Shown: positions 20,700 through 32,089, counted from the stretch's first letter. The stretch is 64,000 nucleotides of DNA from Unio delphinus (GCA_029339505.1 JAQISU010000057.1:5724001-5788000); one strand, 5' to 3'. Notes: generated by a model not told the origin, from the letters alone. Numbers and translations: made by a program.

Positions 20700-21452
20700 C
20701 CTTAGGGCTACTTTCATTGCCATTTTTAATAGGGTTCTCATTTGGCTGAGAGAAAACCCTTTTCGATTAACTTTCTGGCCCTGAAAAGACTAATATGACA
20801 TTTTCTGGCACTGCCTCCAATAAATTCATAACCTAGATCCCCTACCATTGACTACACTTCTATGTGTCGCTTAGACACTTTAATTTAAATACAATAGGGA
20901 CTTACACATGTACACTCTCGTACTAGTCCCTATTTTCGATAGGATGTTAAGTAATATTTTACAACTCAGATATTTGGTTAATTGCACAGGTGGCTTACAC
21001 ATTATTGGTTGTTAGGCTGTCCATTAGTATAACTGGACTGAATTTGATAAAAAGAGCGTGCTTGGCTCTTCGCACCACTGCTTCCCACTGCAGTAATTTC
21101 TCGTGCTCGCACGACCTTACTATGCAGACAAAGGCGATATGAGTTAAACTATTTTACTCTCGCTTTGCTTCACTGCTATTGCAGATTGGCTAGGCATACA
21201 GAATACTGATTGGGTGGGTGTGTGTAGGTTCTATTCCTACCCACCCTACGGCCTTACATTCACCCAGAGGCAGTTCAAAAATTGTCCCGTGGTGACGGCC
21301 TAATTAAATAGTACTCTCTGAGTACATAAACGCCTGTAGGGTGCGCGGCACCATTCCCACCCTCAGGATAAAATTAAACAACCCTCTTTGAGGGGCAAAC
21401 CAGTGTCAAGAGCCCCAGGGACGAGACACTTTAAACACATACTATTGATTGA
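20700..21452 (+). other. Structured 3' region of the 328-aa ORF element
   Basis: No gene. It holds the ordered tail blocks shared with the other units: the GGGTTCTC hairpin near 20730, GTCGCTTAGACAC near 20867, GTACACTCTCGTACTAG near 20911, ATTGCACAGGTGGC near 20980, GGGTGGGTGTGTGTAGG with its partner CCTACCCACCC near 21213-21245, the CCCTC/GAGGG stem (21382-21394) and CACTTTAAAC, ending in (ATTG)n-like sequence. Confidence 0.55.
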
Positions 21453-21463
21453 CAGTCTGGCTA

Positions 21464-22074
21464 TCATCCATCATCCAGTCCAGCTAGAACTATCAAGAAG
21501 AGCAGACGTGTCGAGCCGCCCAGGACCGAAGCCACCTGTTCCCGAATTTGATCTTCAACACCACCACCACTACGATCTTCAACACCACCACCACTACGAT
21601 CTCCAACAAGCAACCGTTTATTCCTTAACTCAAGCACTGGAGTCAAGGAGGGGATTTTTTCTTTATTAATAGCTCCAATTTAATCAAGGTTTTGGCCACA
21701 CAGCTTGTTGGAATACAGATGAGTCGAATCCACTACAGCCTTACCGAAGCTTGCAATTCACCACCCTACAACGCATCAGGATCCAGCAGCGAAACAACCA
21801 TCTACGCTTGCCAGCCACTCCACCTATCTGCGCAACAGGACCCAGCTGCAAACCTGAGACCTAACCAACCACTACAACCAGCCATCTACGCCAACCAGCA
21901 GCTACTCCACCTCAAACCGTCCGGACATCATAACTGTAAGTCATTAGCAATATATTATACTCTGTGCTGAAACAATAAGTTACTTCCAACTTTTAAAACT
22001 CTCACGACTACCACTATCCTCGCTAAACTCTATATTTTCTATCTCACGGTTATACACAAATTAACTTATTCAAT
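21464..22074 (+). other. LINE3 5' untranslated region
   Basis: No gene. It has a CAT-rich start and a 24-bp tandem duplication (AACACCACCACCACTACGAT) at about 21557-21604. Short open frames here carry no recognisable domain. It is the only LINE 5' UTR in the window, so its exact start cannot be confirmed by comparison. Confidence 0.55.
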
Positions 22075-23811
22075 ATGGCCGACCAACCCAAAGCACATAA
22101 CAAAGGCAAAATGGCCGCCACCCAAACTCAAACAGCTGTTAAAACAAACAAACAGGCTATGAAAATAAGACAAGGGCAGGCCACACGTAGAAACAACGAA
22201 CAAAAGAAAATGTTCCAAACACCAGGCAGAACAAACACTACAAGCCAAGTAAATAAATCTAGAGTGTACTCAACACCTGAGTTACAAGTACTAATGAAAG
22301 AAGCGGCAAAACTAGACCCGCTATCGCCCATTGAGTTTAATCTACATAATGAAACATTACTAACTGAAGATCTGGACGCCACATTGGCCCCGGCGATCCC
22401 ATACTTAATATTTCCACCCCAATATCGTTAACCCCCATTAACAAACAGATAGGAAATTCAGGCTCATATTCGGCGGACGTGGTGGAAAACACCCCTTCCC
22501 GAACTTTCAAAACAAGGGACCCAAATTTATACTTAGCGGACGCGGTGGAAAACACCCCAAACCGAACGTTTCAAATTAACAAACCAAAAAGCCAAGCGGA
22601 CGCAGTTGAAAACACCCCCCCCCCCCACAAAACTTACATATGCTCAAACCGCCAAATCAATCAAACCAACCCATAGTAGCTCAATACCAGGAACATCTAA
22701 AGTATCACCCCAGGCAAAGGAAACCCCAGCCCCCAACTCAAAGGGACAAAATTACAACAAAATAGACCATAACGTTAGCAATGCCAACAAAAATACACAG
22801 GAAACAACAGCCAACATAGGGCCAAAACCTACTTTCCACAGGCCGGAACTAACACTATATATTAAGAGCAAATCCAGCAAATTAATCAACCTGTCCACAA
22901 ATAGCATAGCAGGGGCTATAAATAGGGTACATACAGGCTCATGCAAAATTATCAGGCCAAACACCAACTATATAATACTGCACTGTAGTACCAGCCAACA
23001 AACAGCAAAGTATCTAGAAATGAATACCCTAGCCGGAATACCAATACAGGTAACCAAACCGTACAAAATAACGGCCCCGCACAGAAATACCACAGAAAAA
23101 GGCAAACCCACTCACAGCCGCCCACTACCGCCACCCACTAAATATAAAGCAGTGATAAAGTTAACAGGGACAATGTCTCAATGGGACACAAACACGCTGA
23201 ACGAAAAATTAACAGAAGGTGGCAATAGCATCTCCAAAACGTATAGGATAGGTAATAGGAGCCCCAAATGCACAACCACAGTGATAGAATCAGAAACCCC
23301 ATTGCCGCCACTTATCCAAATTGGTACCACAGGATCCCAATATAGGACAGAACCTTATACAAATAAACCCAGGTTCTGCTCAAATTGTAAACACTGGGGC
23401 CATTATACCACTAAATGTAAACTCCCAAACAAATGCAGTAACTGTGGAAGGGCACATAAGGGAGAATGCGCAAAACTAAAACCCAAATGCGCTCAATGTA
23501 AAGGGGCCCACCCAGTGAAATCCCCACTATGTCCGGCCACAATTAGAGAAAAAGATATCATAGATTACATGGAAAGTAACCTGGTAGACTATCGCACAGC
23601 AAGGAAAAAGCATAAACTCCGTAGAGCAAAAAACATAGAACCCACAAATAAGCCACACTTAGAAGATACATTAGAAGTAGAAATCAACAAAATCCTAGAA
23701 ACAGTAATGCACCTAACTGGTATTAAACCTGGATTACATAAAAAACTAAAACAAATTAAAGATCAAATTAAGACCCTAATTGCATTAAATGACCCCATTA
23801 GAAATGGCTAA
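22075..23811 (+). pseudogene. LINE3 ORF1: gag-like protein with three CCHC zinc knuckles, frameshifted
   Basis: ATG 22075 opens a basic Lys/Gln-rich N-terminus. The frame is lost near 22390 and regained at a C11 run (about 22617-22627). Between these lie three copies of an ADxVENTP repeat. After residue-rich linkers, the C-terminal half has CSNCKHWGHYTTKC, CSNCGRAHKGEC and CAQCKGAHPVKSPLC, three zinc knuckles typical of I-type LINE ORF1 proteins that coat the RNA. The last coding bases overlap the ORF2 start by 23 nt in a different frame. Confidence 0.8.
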
Positions 23812-26400
23812 CACAACTAATGGTAATGTTTCTATATGGCAATGGAATGCCAGAGGAATATCAACCAACTTGAATGAACTAAAACTTAAACTAATTAACT
23901 CCAAAATCAAACCAGATATCCTCTGCATTCAAGAAACAAGGCTAACGAATAAAACCAAAACATTGCCAAATATAATGGGTTACGCCCCAGGGTACCTCCA
24001 ACTACGCAAAGAGGGACCGGGGGGAGGACTAGCCATTTATGTAAAAAACACCATAAAATCTATAGAACTAGTACCTATCACAGCAAAAGAAATAACTAAC
24101 TCACATGTAGAGGTACAATCACTAAAAATAAAAATGGGAAACTCTGATTTACAAATCATCAATTTTTATGACCCAGGAACTAATAACGCCCTAAGCAACG
24201 AACAAATATTATTAACCCTAAATACCATAATCACCAGTGAGCGCACTGTCATATGTGGAGATTTCAATGCACATAATAAGCGGTGGGGGGGGGAAGATGA
24301 CGGACACTAGGGGCAGGCTGATTGAGGCTTGGGCCAACACATCAGCACTGACCATATTAAATGATGGCGCCGGAACACGACTGAATCCGATAAACGGTGC
24401 CTTGTCCGCCATTGACCTCACCCTATGCACAAAAACACTAGCACAAGTGGCGGAGTGGGAGGTGGATCAAACTGACCCTATGGGCAGTGACCACTTCCTA
24501 ATTATCACCACCCTACAAATGACAGTGCAGTCACAGGTCCAAAAAAACACCCCAGGTGGAACTATAAAAAAGCAGACTGGGACTTATTTAAACAAATGTT
24601 AACTGATGAAGATACCACCCAGATAGAATCAAATGACATAGACCAATACTATGAAAACATTACTAATGTCATTAATAAAGCAGCATCAAATAGCATTCCA
24701 ACCACCACCTATAAGGCACCAAAACTTAGTGTGCCCTGGTGGAATGACGAAATTAAAACAACCCAGCAGGCTAAAAAGAAAGCACTACAATTATTTCAAC
24801 GATCCAAAGTCAATACGCACTTCTTGGAATACAAAAATCTCAGTCTAAAATTAAAAAAGCTAATCAAACAAGCAAAAATGGAAACATGGCAAGCCTACTG
24901 TGGTACATTCAACCACAAAACAAATCCTAAACAAGTATGGGATAAGATCAAAAGGATTAGAGGTAAAAATACCAACAATACCCCTAAATTAAGTAATACA
25001 ACCAGTGATAAAGAACAAGCTGACTTATTAGCTCAACACTTTACTAACATGAGCAAAAGCAGCAACCATACAAAAGAATTTCAATTACATAGAGCCATTG
25101 AAGAAAGAGCAAACCCACAAATATTCCAAGACCTGGGACCTAAGGACTCCCCTTTAAACAACAAAATAACTAAATATGAATGGGACTAAGCACTTAAAAC
25201 AAAAAAAGAAACCTCACCTGGGGAAGATAAAATAGGGTATATAATATAAAAGCAATTACCACCAAATATAGTTCATATAATAATAAATTTCCTAAATAAA
25301 ATATGGGACACAGGAAAGCTACCAAAAAAATGGAAACATGCGATAGTAATACCCATCTTAAAATCTAATAAAGACAGCCATGATGTAAACTCTTATAGGC
25401 CCATATCTTTAACCAATAACATCTGTAAAATCATGGAAACTATTGTCAACAACAGAATCAAGTCACACCTTACTAAAAATAACCTCATCTCAGAAAACCA
25501 ATGTGGATTCAGAAACAAGCGCTCCACCACAGATCAACTTGTAAGACTTGAAACTGCTATCAAACTAGCATTTAACTCACAACAAAAACAGAGCAGAAAC
25601 CTCATTGCGGTTTTTCTCGATCTCGAGAAAGCATTCGATCTAGTATGGACCAAAGGCCTTATAGCCAAATTAAATAATTATGGCATTACTGGACGAATGT
25701 TTAACTTTATCCAAGATTTCTTAGCAAACCGCACAATTACAACTAGGGTAGGGGCAACTTACTCTGAGAAACACTCCCTTGAAAACGGAACTCCACAAGG
25801 AAGTGTACTCAGCCCCACCCTCTTTAACATAATGATAAATGACTTAGATAAAAATTTGGCAACTACCATAGTTGAATTGTCACAATTTGCTGACGATGGT
25901 GGCCTATGGAGAGCAGGAAACCCCTCCAACCACAAAAACATCTCTGAATTTCAAATCAGCCTTAATAATATTGGAAACTGGGCTAATCAATGGGGATTCA
26001 AACTATCGCACCAAAAAACGGTAGCCGTACTGTTCACCCCATATAGACGAAACATAAAATACCCTAAATTAACAATTCAGGATCAGGAAATAAAATTTGT
26101 TAAAGTAGCAAAATTTCTGGGTATGTACTATGACCAACATCTCACATGGGCATACCACATAGAGGACTTAGTTAATAGATGTAGCCGGGACCTAAATTTA
26201 ATAAAAAGCCTTAAAGGCACACATTGGGGTGCTGACCAAGAAACATCTCTAAAATTATATAGAGCCCTGGTAAGATCTAAACTAGATTATGGATGCCAAG
26301 TTTACTCATCGGCCTCCTTAACACAACTTAAAAAATTAGATCAAATACAAAGAGCGGCACTATTAAAGTGTACCGGAGCTCTAAAAACAACATCGACAGC
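23789..26400 (+). pseudogene. LINE3 ORF2, 5' part (endonuclease and RT), broken and split
   Basis: From ATG 23789 the endonuclease shows IWQWNARGI, IQETRL, GDFNAHNKRWG and GSDHF. Frames change at a G9 run (24285-24293) and an A7 run (about 24541-24547). In-frame stops follow at 25187 and 25247. The RT continues with FLDLEKAFDLVW and FADD (25885-25896). At 26400 coding is cut by the PolB element and resumes at 41606. The homopolymer shifts could be sequencing errors, but the two nonsense codons indicate a dead copy before or after the insertion. Confidence 0.85.
26396..26400 (+). repeat. Target-site duplication (left), ACAGC
   Basis: LINE copies without the insertion read ACATCGACAGCCGAGCTG (for example at 47331). 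Here the left flank ends ...CGACAGC and the right flank (41606) begins ACAGCCGAGC, so ACAGC is duplicated. This pins the element to 26401-41605. Confidence 0.85.
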
Positions 26401-26970
26401 AGTAGTATGTAAAAAGCCCGGTTCTGGACCACTTTTGATAGAAGCCTTAGATTTACTTTTTAATACCTCCTATAGGGAAAAATTAGGCTGATTTTAGCAA
26501 AAATAAGTTAAGTGTTAGATTGACAAATGAAGGCTTCTACAACCCTGAACCATTTAGTCTCAGATTAGCAAAATAACACTTTAAAAAAGAATTCTTTAGG
26601 GGTATCAATTTAGTATCAGATTGATGATGACTCTGTCATTATGGAGGCTTCTACAATTGTCAAATGAAAAATAGTAAAAAGCCCGGTTATGGATCACTTT
26701 TGATAGAAGCCTCTGATTTACTTTAGCACCTTATATAGTAAAAAATAAGAGCATAAATTTAGGTTCTGGACTACTTTTTAAGAAAATCTCTGATCTACTT
26801 TTAGAACCTTCTATAGGGAAAAAATTATTGGTATCAATCTAGGTTATGAACCACTTTTCAAAGACTTTTATGAAGTAGTATGTAAAAAGCTCGATTCTAG
26901 ACCACCTCCTAATAGTAAAAAATAAGCTGATTTTAGTAGTATTGATTACAAATGAAAAATTGTTAATGAG
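26401..26970 (+). repeat. Subterminal repeats of the PolB element (mirrored at 41036-41605)
   Basis: The terminal AGTAGTATGTAAAAAGC plus CGGTTCTGGACCAC recurs in diverged form near 26671 (TAGTAAAAAGCCCGG), 26760 (AGGTTCTGGACTAC), 26842 (AGGTTATGAACCAC) and 26875 (AGTAGTATGTAAAAAGC). Companions GAAGCCTCTGATTTACTTT and AGGCTTCTACAA also repeat. No gene is visible. Repeats of this sort near transposon or replicon ends are often protein-binding sites, but that role is inferred. Confidence 0.7.
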
Positions 26971-26972
26971 TA

Positions 26973-27377
26973 TTAGATTGCCGGTGACTTTGTCACTGAT
27001 GGCTTTGCCATCGACTTTGTCACTGATGATGACTTTGTCATTATAGATACTTCTACAGAAATTGTTGAACTACCTCTTGGTCGATACTCAACAATGAACT
27101 CCTCTACCGTAGGAGGATTCTCAACCAAAATATGATGCTTATTCTTTCTATTTTTATAATACGTCAAAATAGCTCGATAGGCGTTTTTACCACATTTATC
27201 ACAGAGATGGATTTTTCCTCTCACACCAACACCACAACCTGCACAGGGATTTGTACCAGCATTAGTACTATTTCGTAGCAAATAAGCATGCACTCCGCAG
27301 TATTCTCCATAACAAGATTTCCCACAGTGATTAGTCGAATTCTTTAACAACCAACCACATGAACCAAGTGTGAGCAT
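26973..27377 (-). CDS. Zinc-ribbon-like protein, left arm
   Basis: 134 residues, reading outward from ATG at 27377. Cysteine pairs form two likely metal sites: a CGKSCYGEYC cluster near residue 18-27 and C-x2-C-x11-C-x2-C (PCAGCG ... LCDKCG) near residues 45-62. The C-terminus consists of repeats encoded by the small palindromic motif (SVTKS, KPSVTKS), so part of the protein may be motif expansion. It faces the polymerase gene across a 91-bp divergent region. Function unknown; a DNA-binding or polymerase accessory role is conceivable. Confidence 0.7.
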   Translation of the reverse strand: MLTLGSCGWLLKNSTNHCGKSCYGEYCGVHAYLLRNSTNAGTNPCAGCGVGVRGKIHLCDKCGKNAYRAILTYYKNRKNKHHILVENPPTVEEFIVEYRPRGSSTISVEVSIMTKSSSVTKSMAKPSVTKSPAI

Positions 27378-27468
27378 CTTATATATAACTCTTATCTATA
27401 TCTTTAATTCATATTTAACAATATGGTTAATTCCGCTTCAAAGCTATACTAAAAAGTGAATTAGAGAT
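27378..27468. promoter_or_regulatory. Divergent promoter region between zinc-ribbon and polymerase genes
   Basis: 91 bp separate two start codons on opposite strands. The stretch is AT-rich with TTATATATAAC (near 27382), suitable as a TATA box for the leftward gene, and TTCATATTTAACAATATGG nearer the polymerase. The same sequence is present in the right arm (40538-40628). Prediction from layout and composition only. Confidence 0.45.
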
Positions 27469-30400
27469 ATGGTAAAATATATAGAAATGTTGTTATCAAA
27501 AGAGGATCCAAAAATGATCCTATCACCCAAAAAACCTCGTCATATAGTTGCGAGGGAACTTGTTGATGAGTACTATGAGCTTACTAAAACAAAAACTGTA
27601 TGGCCGAGATCTAATAAGCAGCTAGAAGAATTAAAAGATCAGTTAGCAATTTTACGACGAAAGAAGAAAATCAACGAAGAATTAAAAAATCATCGCCATG
27701 AAGTTGTGAGAGAACTTGTTGATGAGTATTATGAGCTTACTAAAACAAAAGCTATCTGGCCGAGATCAAATAAGCAGCTAGAAGAATTAAAAGATCAGTT
27801 GACAATTTTACGGCGAAAGAAGAAAATCAACGCAGAATTAAAAAATCGTCGTCATATAGTTGTTAGGAAACTTGTGAAAGAGTACTATGATCTTACTAAA
27901 ATAAAACCCAACTGGCCAAGAACTAACAAACAACTAAAAGAGTTAAAAGATCAGTTGGTAATTTTACGACGAAAGAAGAAAATCAATAGAGAAATACTTC
28001 AAGGAGGTTATATAATCGATGAAGCATTTTCTGGTTCTGATAAATATATCAAGTTCATTCCTAAAGGGAAGTACTATAACCACTTTGTTATCGGTGATCT
28101 GATTAAAATAATTACTAGTGTTATTCCGATAGTGCTACTTGAACGACCTCTATTAAAAGTAAATGTAACATACAATCTTGATATGTATCTAGCATCCAAT
28201 CCTGATGTAATAATAACGGTTCCACTACGAGCAGAACCGCAGATTATTCTACAGTCTACTGATTTAGAAGAGATAGCAAAAGATTTCTTCGCAGTGATAT
28301 CAAGGCAGTACGAGGTTTTCACATCACAGAAAACTGGATTGGTGTTTAAAAAAATCAACTTCATTAAACTCTCGATACATGATTTTAAATCAACTACTGG
28401 TGCATCCTACAAACCACTACCTAAAAGAATCCAGGCATCGAAATCCTGTATCAACGTGAAAAATGACGACAATAAGTGTTTGTTGTGGGCGTTATTATCA
28501 GCATGCTTTCCAGCACAGGATCATGCAGATCGAGTTAGTAAGTACAAACCATATCAATGTCGAATCAATATGACTGGAATTGATTATCCAACAAAAATAA
28601 AACAAATACCGAAAATCGAAAAACAGAACCCAACATTATTTAGTTCTGGTATCAATGTGTTTTCGTTAGATAGTCAATTGCGAGTATTTCCATATTTAAT
28701 ATCTCCAGCCAGTAAACATATCACAGATGGTTCTACAATCAATTTATTGTGGTATAATGATCACTATGTTTGGATAAAGGACTTAAGTCGATTAATGAGT
28801 TCTTCCATGTCTGGTTATGATCATAAATCATATTTTTGTTACAGTTGTCTCTGTGGTTTTACAACACAGGAAAAACTAATTGAACATAATAAATACTGCT
28901 TCGAAGTAAAAGCGGTTGAAACACCAAAAGAACCGGATAACTTCTGCTATTTTAAGAAGTATGAGAGAACACAGAAACTCCCTTTCATATTTATCGGTGA
29001 TTTTGAATCTTTTATTACTCCAGTGGCTCCGAAATGTGGTTGCATAGAGATATGTAAATGTGAGTTTAAAACGTTATCAACACAACAACATGTTCCAGCG
29101 AGTTATCGAATGAATACAATATGTACCAATAGCGAGTTTTCAAAACTATCACCGTGTTACCGGATTAACGATTGGTCTGATACTCAACCAGAAGTTCATA
29201 TGTTAAAATATCTGTTTGAAGAACAACGTAGAATTGAAGCATTATTATCACTACACGATGAGAGATTTACTAAATTAGATTCTTTTATTAATTCAACTAC
29301 ATGTTTTAAATGTAAGAAGAAGTTTTCATCGGTGGCTTTGCCACTGGCGAATTCAAGAGTACCATTCTTCAACGTGATCTCAGGAAAATATATCGGTGCT
29401 GTTCATAAACGCTGTAGATGTTTCCAAGAGTTCTATCCGGTAGTATTTCATAATTTGCGAGGATATGATGGTCATTTCATTCTTCGTGCGCTAGGACATC
29501 CTGAAATCTCAAAATACTGTGTAGATAACAACTTGTTCTTGAAGTGTATTCCAAGCAGCACTGAAAAATTGATGTCTATAACAGTTGGAAAGCTTCGATT
29601 TATAGATAGCATACAATTTATGAATACATCGCTGGAACAACTAGCAGCGAATTGTACTGATTTTCCAATCACAAAGAAATACTTGAAGGATAGAAAGCTC
29701 CCGGAATCAACATTGAAAAACATAACAGTGAAGGGAATATTTCCATATGAGTATTTCAATAACCCAAATCGATTTTCAGAGACATCACTACCAACAATCG
29801 ATAAATTCTACTCGTCGTTGACTGATAAAGATATCACTGATGAAGAGTATCAACGAGCATTAACAACATGGAATATTTTTAAGTGTAAAAATTTTGGTGA
29901 TTATCACGACTTGTATTTAACCGTAGACGTGTTGTTGTTATCCGATATTTTTGAGCATTTTAGAACAACATCGATGAACAATTATGGGTTGGATCCAGCA
30001 CACTATTATTCGGCACCAGGATTATCCTGGGATGCGTTATTGAAATCAACGGGAATACGATTAGAGTTATTAACAGATGTTGATATGTATCTTTTCATCG
30101 AGAAAGCAATTCGTGGTGGAATCACTATGATTACTAAAAAACATTCATCTGCCAACAACAAGTATCTCTCAGAGTATAATCCAAATAATGATGATAATTT
30201 CATTATCGATTTTGATATGAATAATGTTTATGGAGGAGCTATGTCAAAGTTGATGCCATATGGAGGTTTCAAATGGATTCCCGTAGAAGAGTTTGATATT
30301 AAAAGCAATAATGAAAAAGTTGGTTATTTTGTTGAGTGTGATATAGACTATCCAGAACATCTTCATGATAAACACAATGATTATCCCTTTCTTGCTGAAA

Positions 30401-31479
30401 AAATGATAATCACCGATGATATGTTATCCCCAGAACAATTATCACTACGAACAACGAAATATACTCCATTAGCAAAATTAGTACCGAACTTATTTAATAA
30501 ACGCAATTATGTCTGCCATGTAGATATACTCAAACAAGCAATAGATTCTGGACTGGTTCTTAGAAAAATTCATAAAGTGTTACAATTTAATCATTCCAAT
30601 TGGATGAAACCATATATCGATGGAAATACTTCAAGAAGAGCAGCAGCTGTTACTGATTTTGAAAAAGATTTCTTTAAGCTGATGAATAATTCTGTTTTTG
30701 GTAAAACCATGGAGAACATAAGAAAACGAGTTAATATCGAAATCGTTAACAATAAAGACCGTCGAGATAAATTAGTACGTGGAAACACTTTTGTGAGTAG
30801 CAAAAAAATAACTGATTTGTTATCGTTAATCACAAAAAAACAAACTCGGTTATTCTTGGATAAGCCTGTCTATGTTGGAGCTGCAGTGTTAGAAGTATCT
30901 AAACACATGATGTATCAATTTCACTATGGGTTCGCTAAAACGGTATGGCCTAATTGTAGACTGTTATTCACTGACACTGATTCGCTAGCATATGAAATCC
31001 CTGGTAGTGATTGTAATAACGATGTTTATAAACATATTTATGAACACCGAGAATTATTTGATTTATCAGATATAGATGTTAAAGGATCATTAGGATACTA
31101 CCACGATGCTACTAATAAAAAAGTTATTGGAAAGATGAAAGATGAATTTGCATTTAAACCAATAAAAGAGTATGTTGGTCTTCGTTCGAAGATGTACGCG
31201 ATTCTTACTGATACAAATAAATCAACGCAAAAAGCAAAAGGAGTTAATAACAATTATGTGAAGAATAAATTGAAATTCAATGATTATTTAGCAGCATTAA
31301 AAAGATCTCCAGGAGTTGCTTTACCAACAGTAACAACACATGGATTTAGATCTCACTATCATGTTATTTTTACTGATAGACTTACAAAAGTTGGTTTATG
31401 CAATTATGATGATAAACGATACTGTGTTGATGGAGTGAATACTCTTGCAATAGGACATTATCTCACTTATAATAATTAA
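27469..31479 (+). CDS. Family-B DNA polymerase (protein-primed/organellar-viral type), left arm
   Basis: 1336 residues from ATG 27469. The N-terminus has three 52-aa repeats (residues 24-75, 76-127, 128-178, each with WPR(S/T)NKQL). A CYSC...HNKYC zinc-finger-like region precedes the 3'-5' exonuclease: DFE (Asp511, Glu513), NLRGYDGHF (Asn662, Asp667) and Y-x3-D (Asp820). Polymerase motifs are DMNNVYG (motif A, Asp916), KLMNNSVFGK (motif B, 1070-1079) and TDTDS (motif C, Asp1169, Asp1171). This is the DNA_pol_B_2 type found in Polintons, adintoviruses, bidnaviruses and linear mitochondrial plasmids. All catalytic residues are present. It could replicate the element by protein or hairpin priming. 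Confidence 0.93.
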   Translation: MVKYIEMLLSKEDPKMILSPKKPRHIVARELVDEYYELTKTKTVWPRSNKQLEELKDQLAILRRKKKINEELKNHRHEVVRELVDEYYELTKTKAIWPRSNKQLEELKDQLTILRRKKKINAELKNRRHIVVRKLVKEYYDLTKIKPNWPRTNKQLKELKDQLVILRRKKKINREILQGGYIIDEAFSGSDKYIKFIPKGKYYNHFVIGDLIKIITSVIPIVLLERPLLKVNVTYNLDMYLASNPDVIITVPLRAEPQIILQSTDLEEIAKDFFAVISRQYEVFTSQKTGLVFKKINFIKLSIHDFKSTTGASYKPLPKRIQASKSCINVKNDDNKCLLWALLSACFPAQDHADRVSKYKPYQCRINMTGIDYPTKIKQIPKIEKQNPTLFSSGINVFSLDSQLRVFPYLISPASKHITDGSTINLLWYNDHYVWIKDLSRLMSSSMSGYDHKSYFCYSCLCGFTTQEKLIEHNKYCFEVKAVETPKEPDNFCYFKKYERTQKLPFIFIGDFESFITPVAPKCGCIEICKCEFKTLSTQQHVPASYRMNTICTNSEFSKLSPCYRINDWSDTQPEVHMLKYLFEEQRRIEALLSLHDERFTKLDSFINSTTCFKCKKKFSSVALPLANSRVPFFNVISGKYIGAVHKRCRCFQEFYPVVFHNLRGYDGHFILRALGHPEISKYCVDNNLFLKCIPSSTEKLMSITVGKLRFIDSIQFMNTSLEQLAANCTDFPITKKYLKDRKLPESTLKNITVKGIFPYEYFNNPNRFSETSLPTIDKFYSSLTDKDITDEEYQRALTTWNIFKCKNFGDYHDLYLTVDVLLLSDIFEHFRTTSMNNYGLDPAHYYSAPGLSWDALLKSTGIRLELLTDVDMYLFIEKAIRGGITMITKKHSSANNKYLSEYNPNNDDNFIIDFDMNNVYGGAMSKLMPYGGFKWIPVEEFDIKSNNEKVGYFVECDIDYPEHLHDKHNDYPFLAEKMIITDDMLSPEQLSLRTTKYTPLAKLVPNLFNKRNYVCHVDILKQAIDSGLVLRKIHKVLQFNHSNWMKPYIDGNTSRRAAAVTDFEKDFFKLMNNSVFGKTMENIRKRVNIEIVNNKDRRDKLVRGNTFVSSKKITDLLSLITKKQTRLFLDKPVYVGAAVLEVSKHMMYQFHYGFAKTVWPNCRLLFTDTDSLAYEIPGSDCNNDVYKHIYEHRELFDLSDIDVKGSLGYYHDATNKKVIGKMKDEFAFKPIKEYVGLRSKMYAILTDTNKSTQKAKGVNNNYVKNKLKFNDYLAALKRSPGVALPTVTTHGFRSHYHVIFTDRLTKVGLCNYDDKRYCVDGVNTLAIGHYLTYNN

Positions 31480-31497
31480 AAAAGAAGCAGTTATTAT

Positions 31498-31722
31498 ATG
31501 ACGTACTACAACATTGACTCACCTAATATTGTAAGAGCAATTATGGATAGTATTCCACCCACAAATACTATTAGAGTCAAACAGTGTGATGATAAATTTA
31601 AATTATATAGCAAAATACCGCAAACTGGAAGTAAACTAGTTATGAGAATGATATCAGATAGAAATAAAACAGCAAGATTTCGTCTTCAAGAAAAACTAAA
31701 GAAAACAACAGAGTCAGTATAA
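31498..31722 (+). CDS. 74-aa protein, RFRL family member 1, left arm
   Basis: A small basic protein starting 18 bases after the polymerase stop, probably co-transcribed. Its C-terminal part ISDRNKTARFRLQEKL resembles IHNNRNSEVRFRLSEKY in the 103-aa protein of the same arm, so the two may be paralogues. No known domain is recognised. Confidence 0.6.
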   Translation: MTYYNIDSPNIVRAIMDSIPPTNTIRVKQCDDKFKLYSKIPQTGSKLVMRMISDRNKTARFRLQEKLKKTTESV

Positions 31723-32022
31723 AATGATTAGTCATTGATGACTTTCGTCATTGATGACTTTCGTCATTGATGACTTTCGTCATCATCAATGGTTCTACCA
31801 TCAATGGTTCTACCATTAAGTACTTCATTGATTTCTTTTGGTTTTCTCAATATGATACCAGTGACAGAGTCACCAGATTGATTAACGGAAAGGTGGGGAA
31901 AGTCACAGTATTTTTTTTATATACAATTTTGATAGTTTCCCCATCATTGAACGAAGCTGTCTCACGACGAAATAACGCTTCTACGGCAGAGATTGAAATC
32001 CATCTGGTGTCAATGACAAAGT

Positions 32023-32053
<31 letters not shown>

Positions 32054-32089
32054 ATTATTATTGTTAAAAAAATATCTTTTAATTCTATA
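31723..32089. repeat. Noncoding stretch with small-palindrome cluster, inverted TATA hairpin and (TTG)n
   Basis: 31735-31790 has three copies of GATGACTTTCGTCATT, then two ATGGTTCTACCAT units (31788-31813). A GTGACAGAGTCAC unit sits at 31861-31873. A hairpin, GGTGGGGAAA (31892-31901) with TTTCCCCATC (31935-31944), holds a TATA-rich loop in the reverse orientation to those near 33400-33700. A (TTG)n run (32027-32052) precedes the next start codon. Confidence 0.7.

Larger units (their letters stand above)
19668..21452 (+). mobile_element. Retroelement carrying a single 328-aa ORF and a type-2 tail
   Basis: The 1.8-kb unit lies between target copies 19657-19667 and 21453-21463. It starts TATAAAGTCC, has one ORF (19713-20699), then the hairpin GGGTTCTC...GAGAGAAACCC, the TTGACTACAC/GTCGCTTAGACA block, TTGCACAGGTGGC and the type-2 tail with CCCTC-ttt-GAGGG. 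No RT is present. It therefore looks like a protein-coding hitchhiker that shares the 3' tail of the LINEs, or a LINE with ORF2 deleted. Confidence 0.65.
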
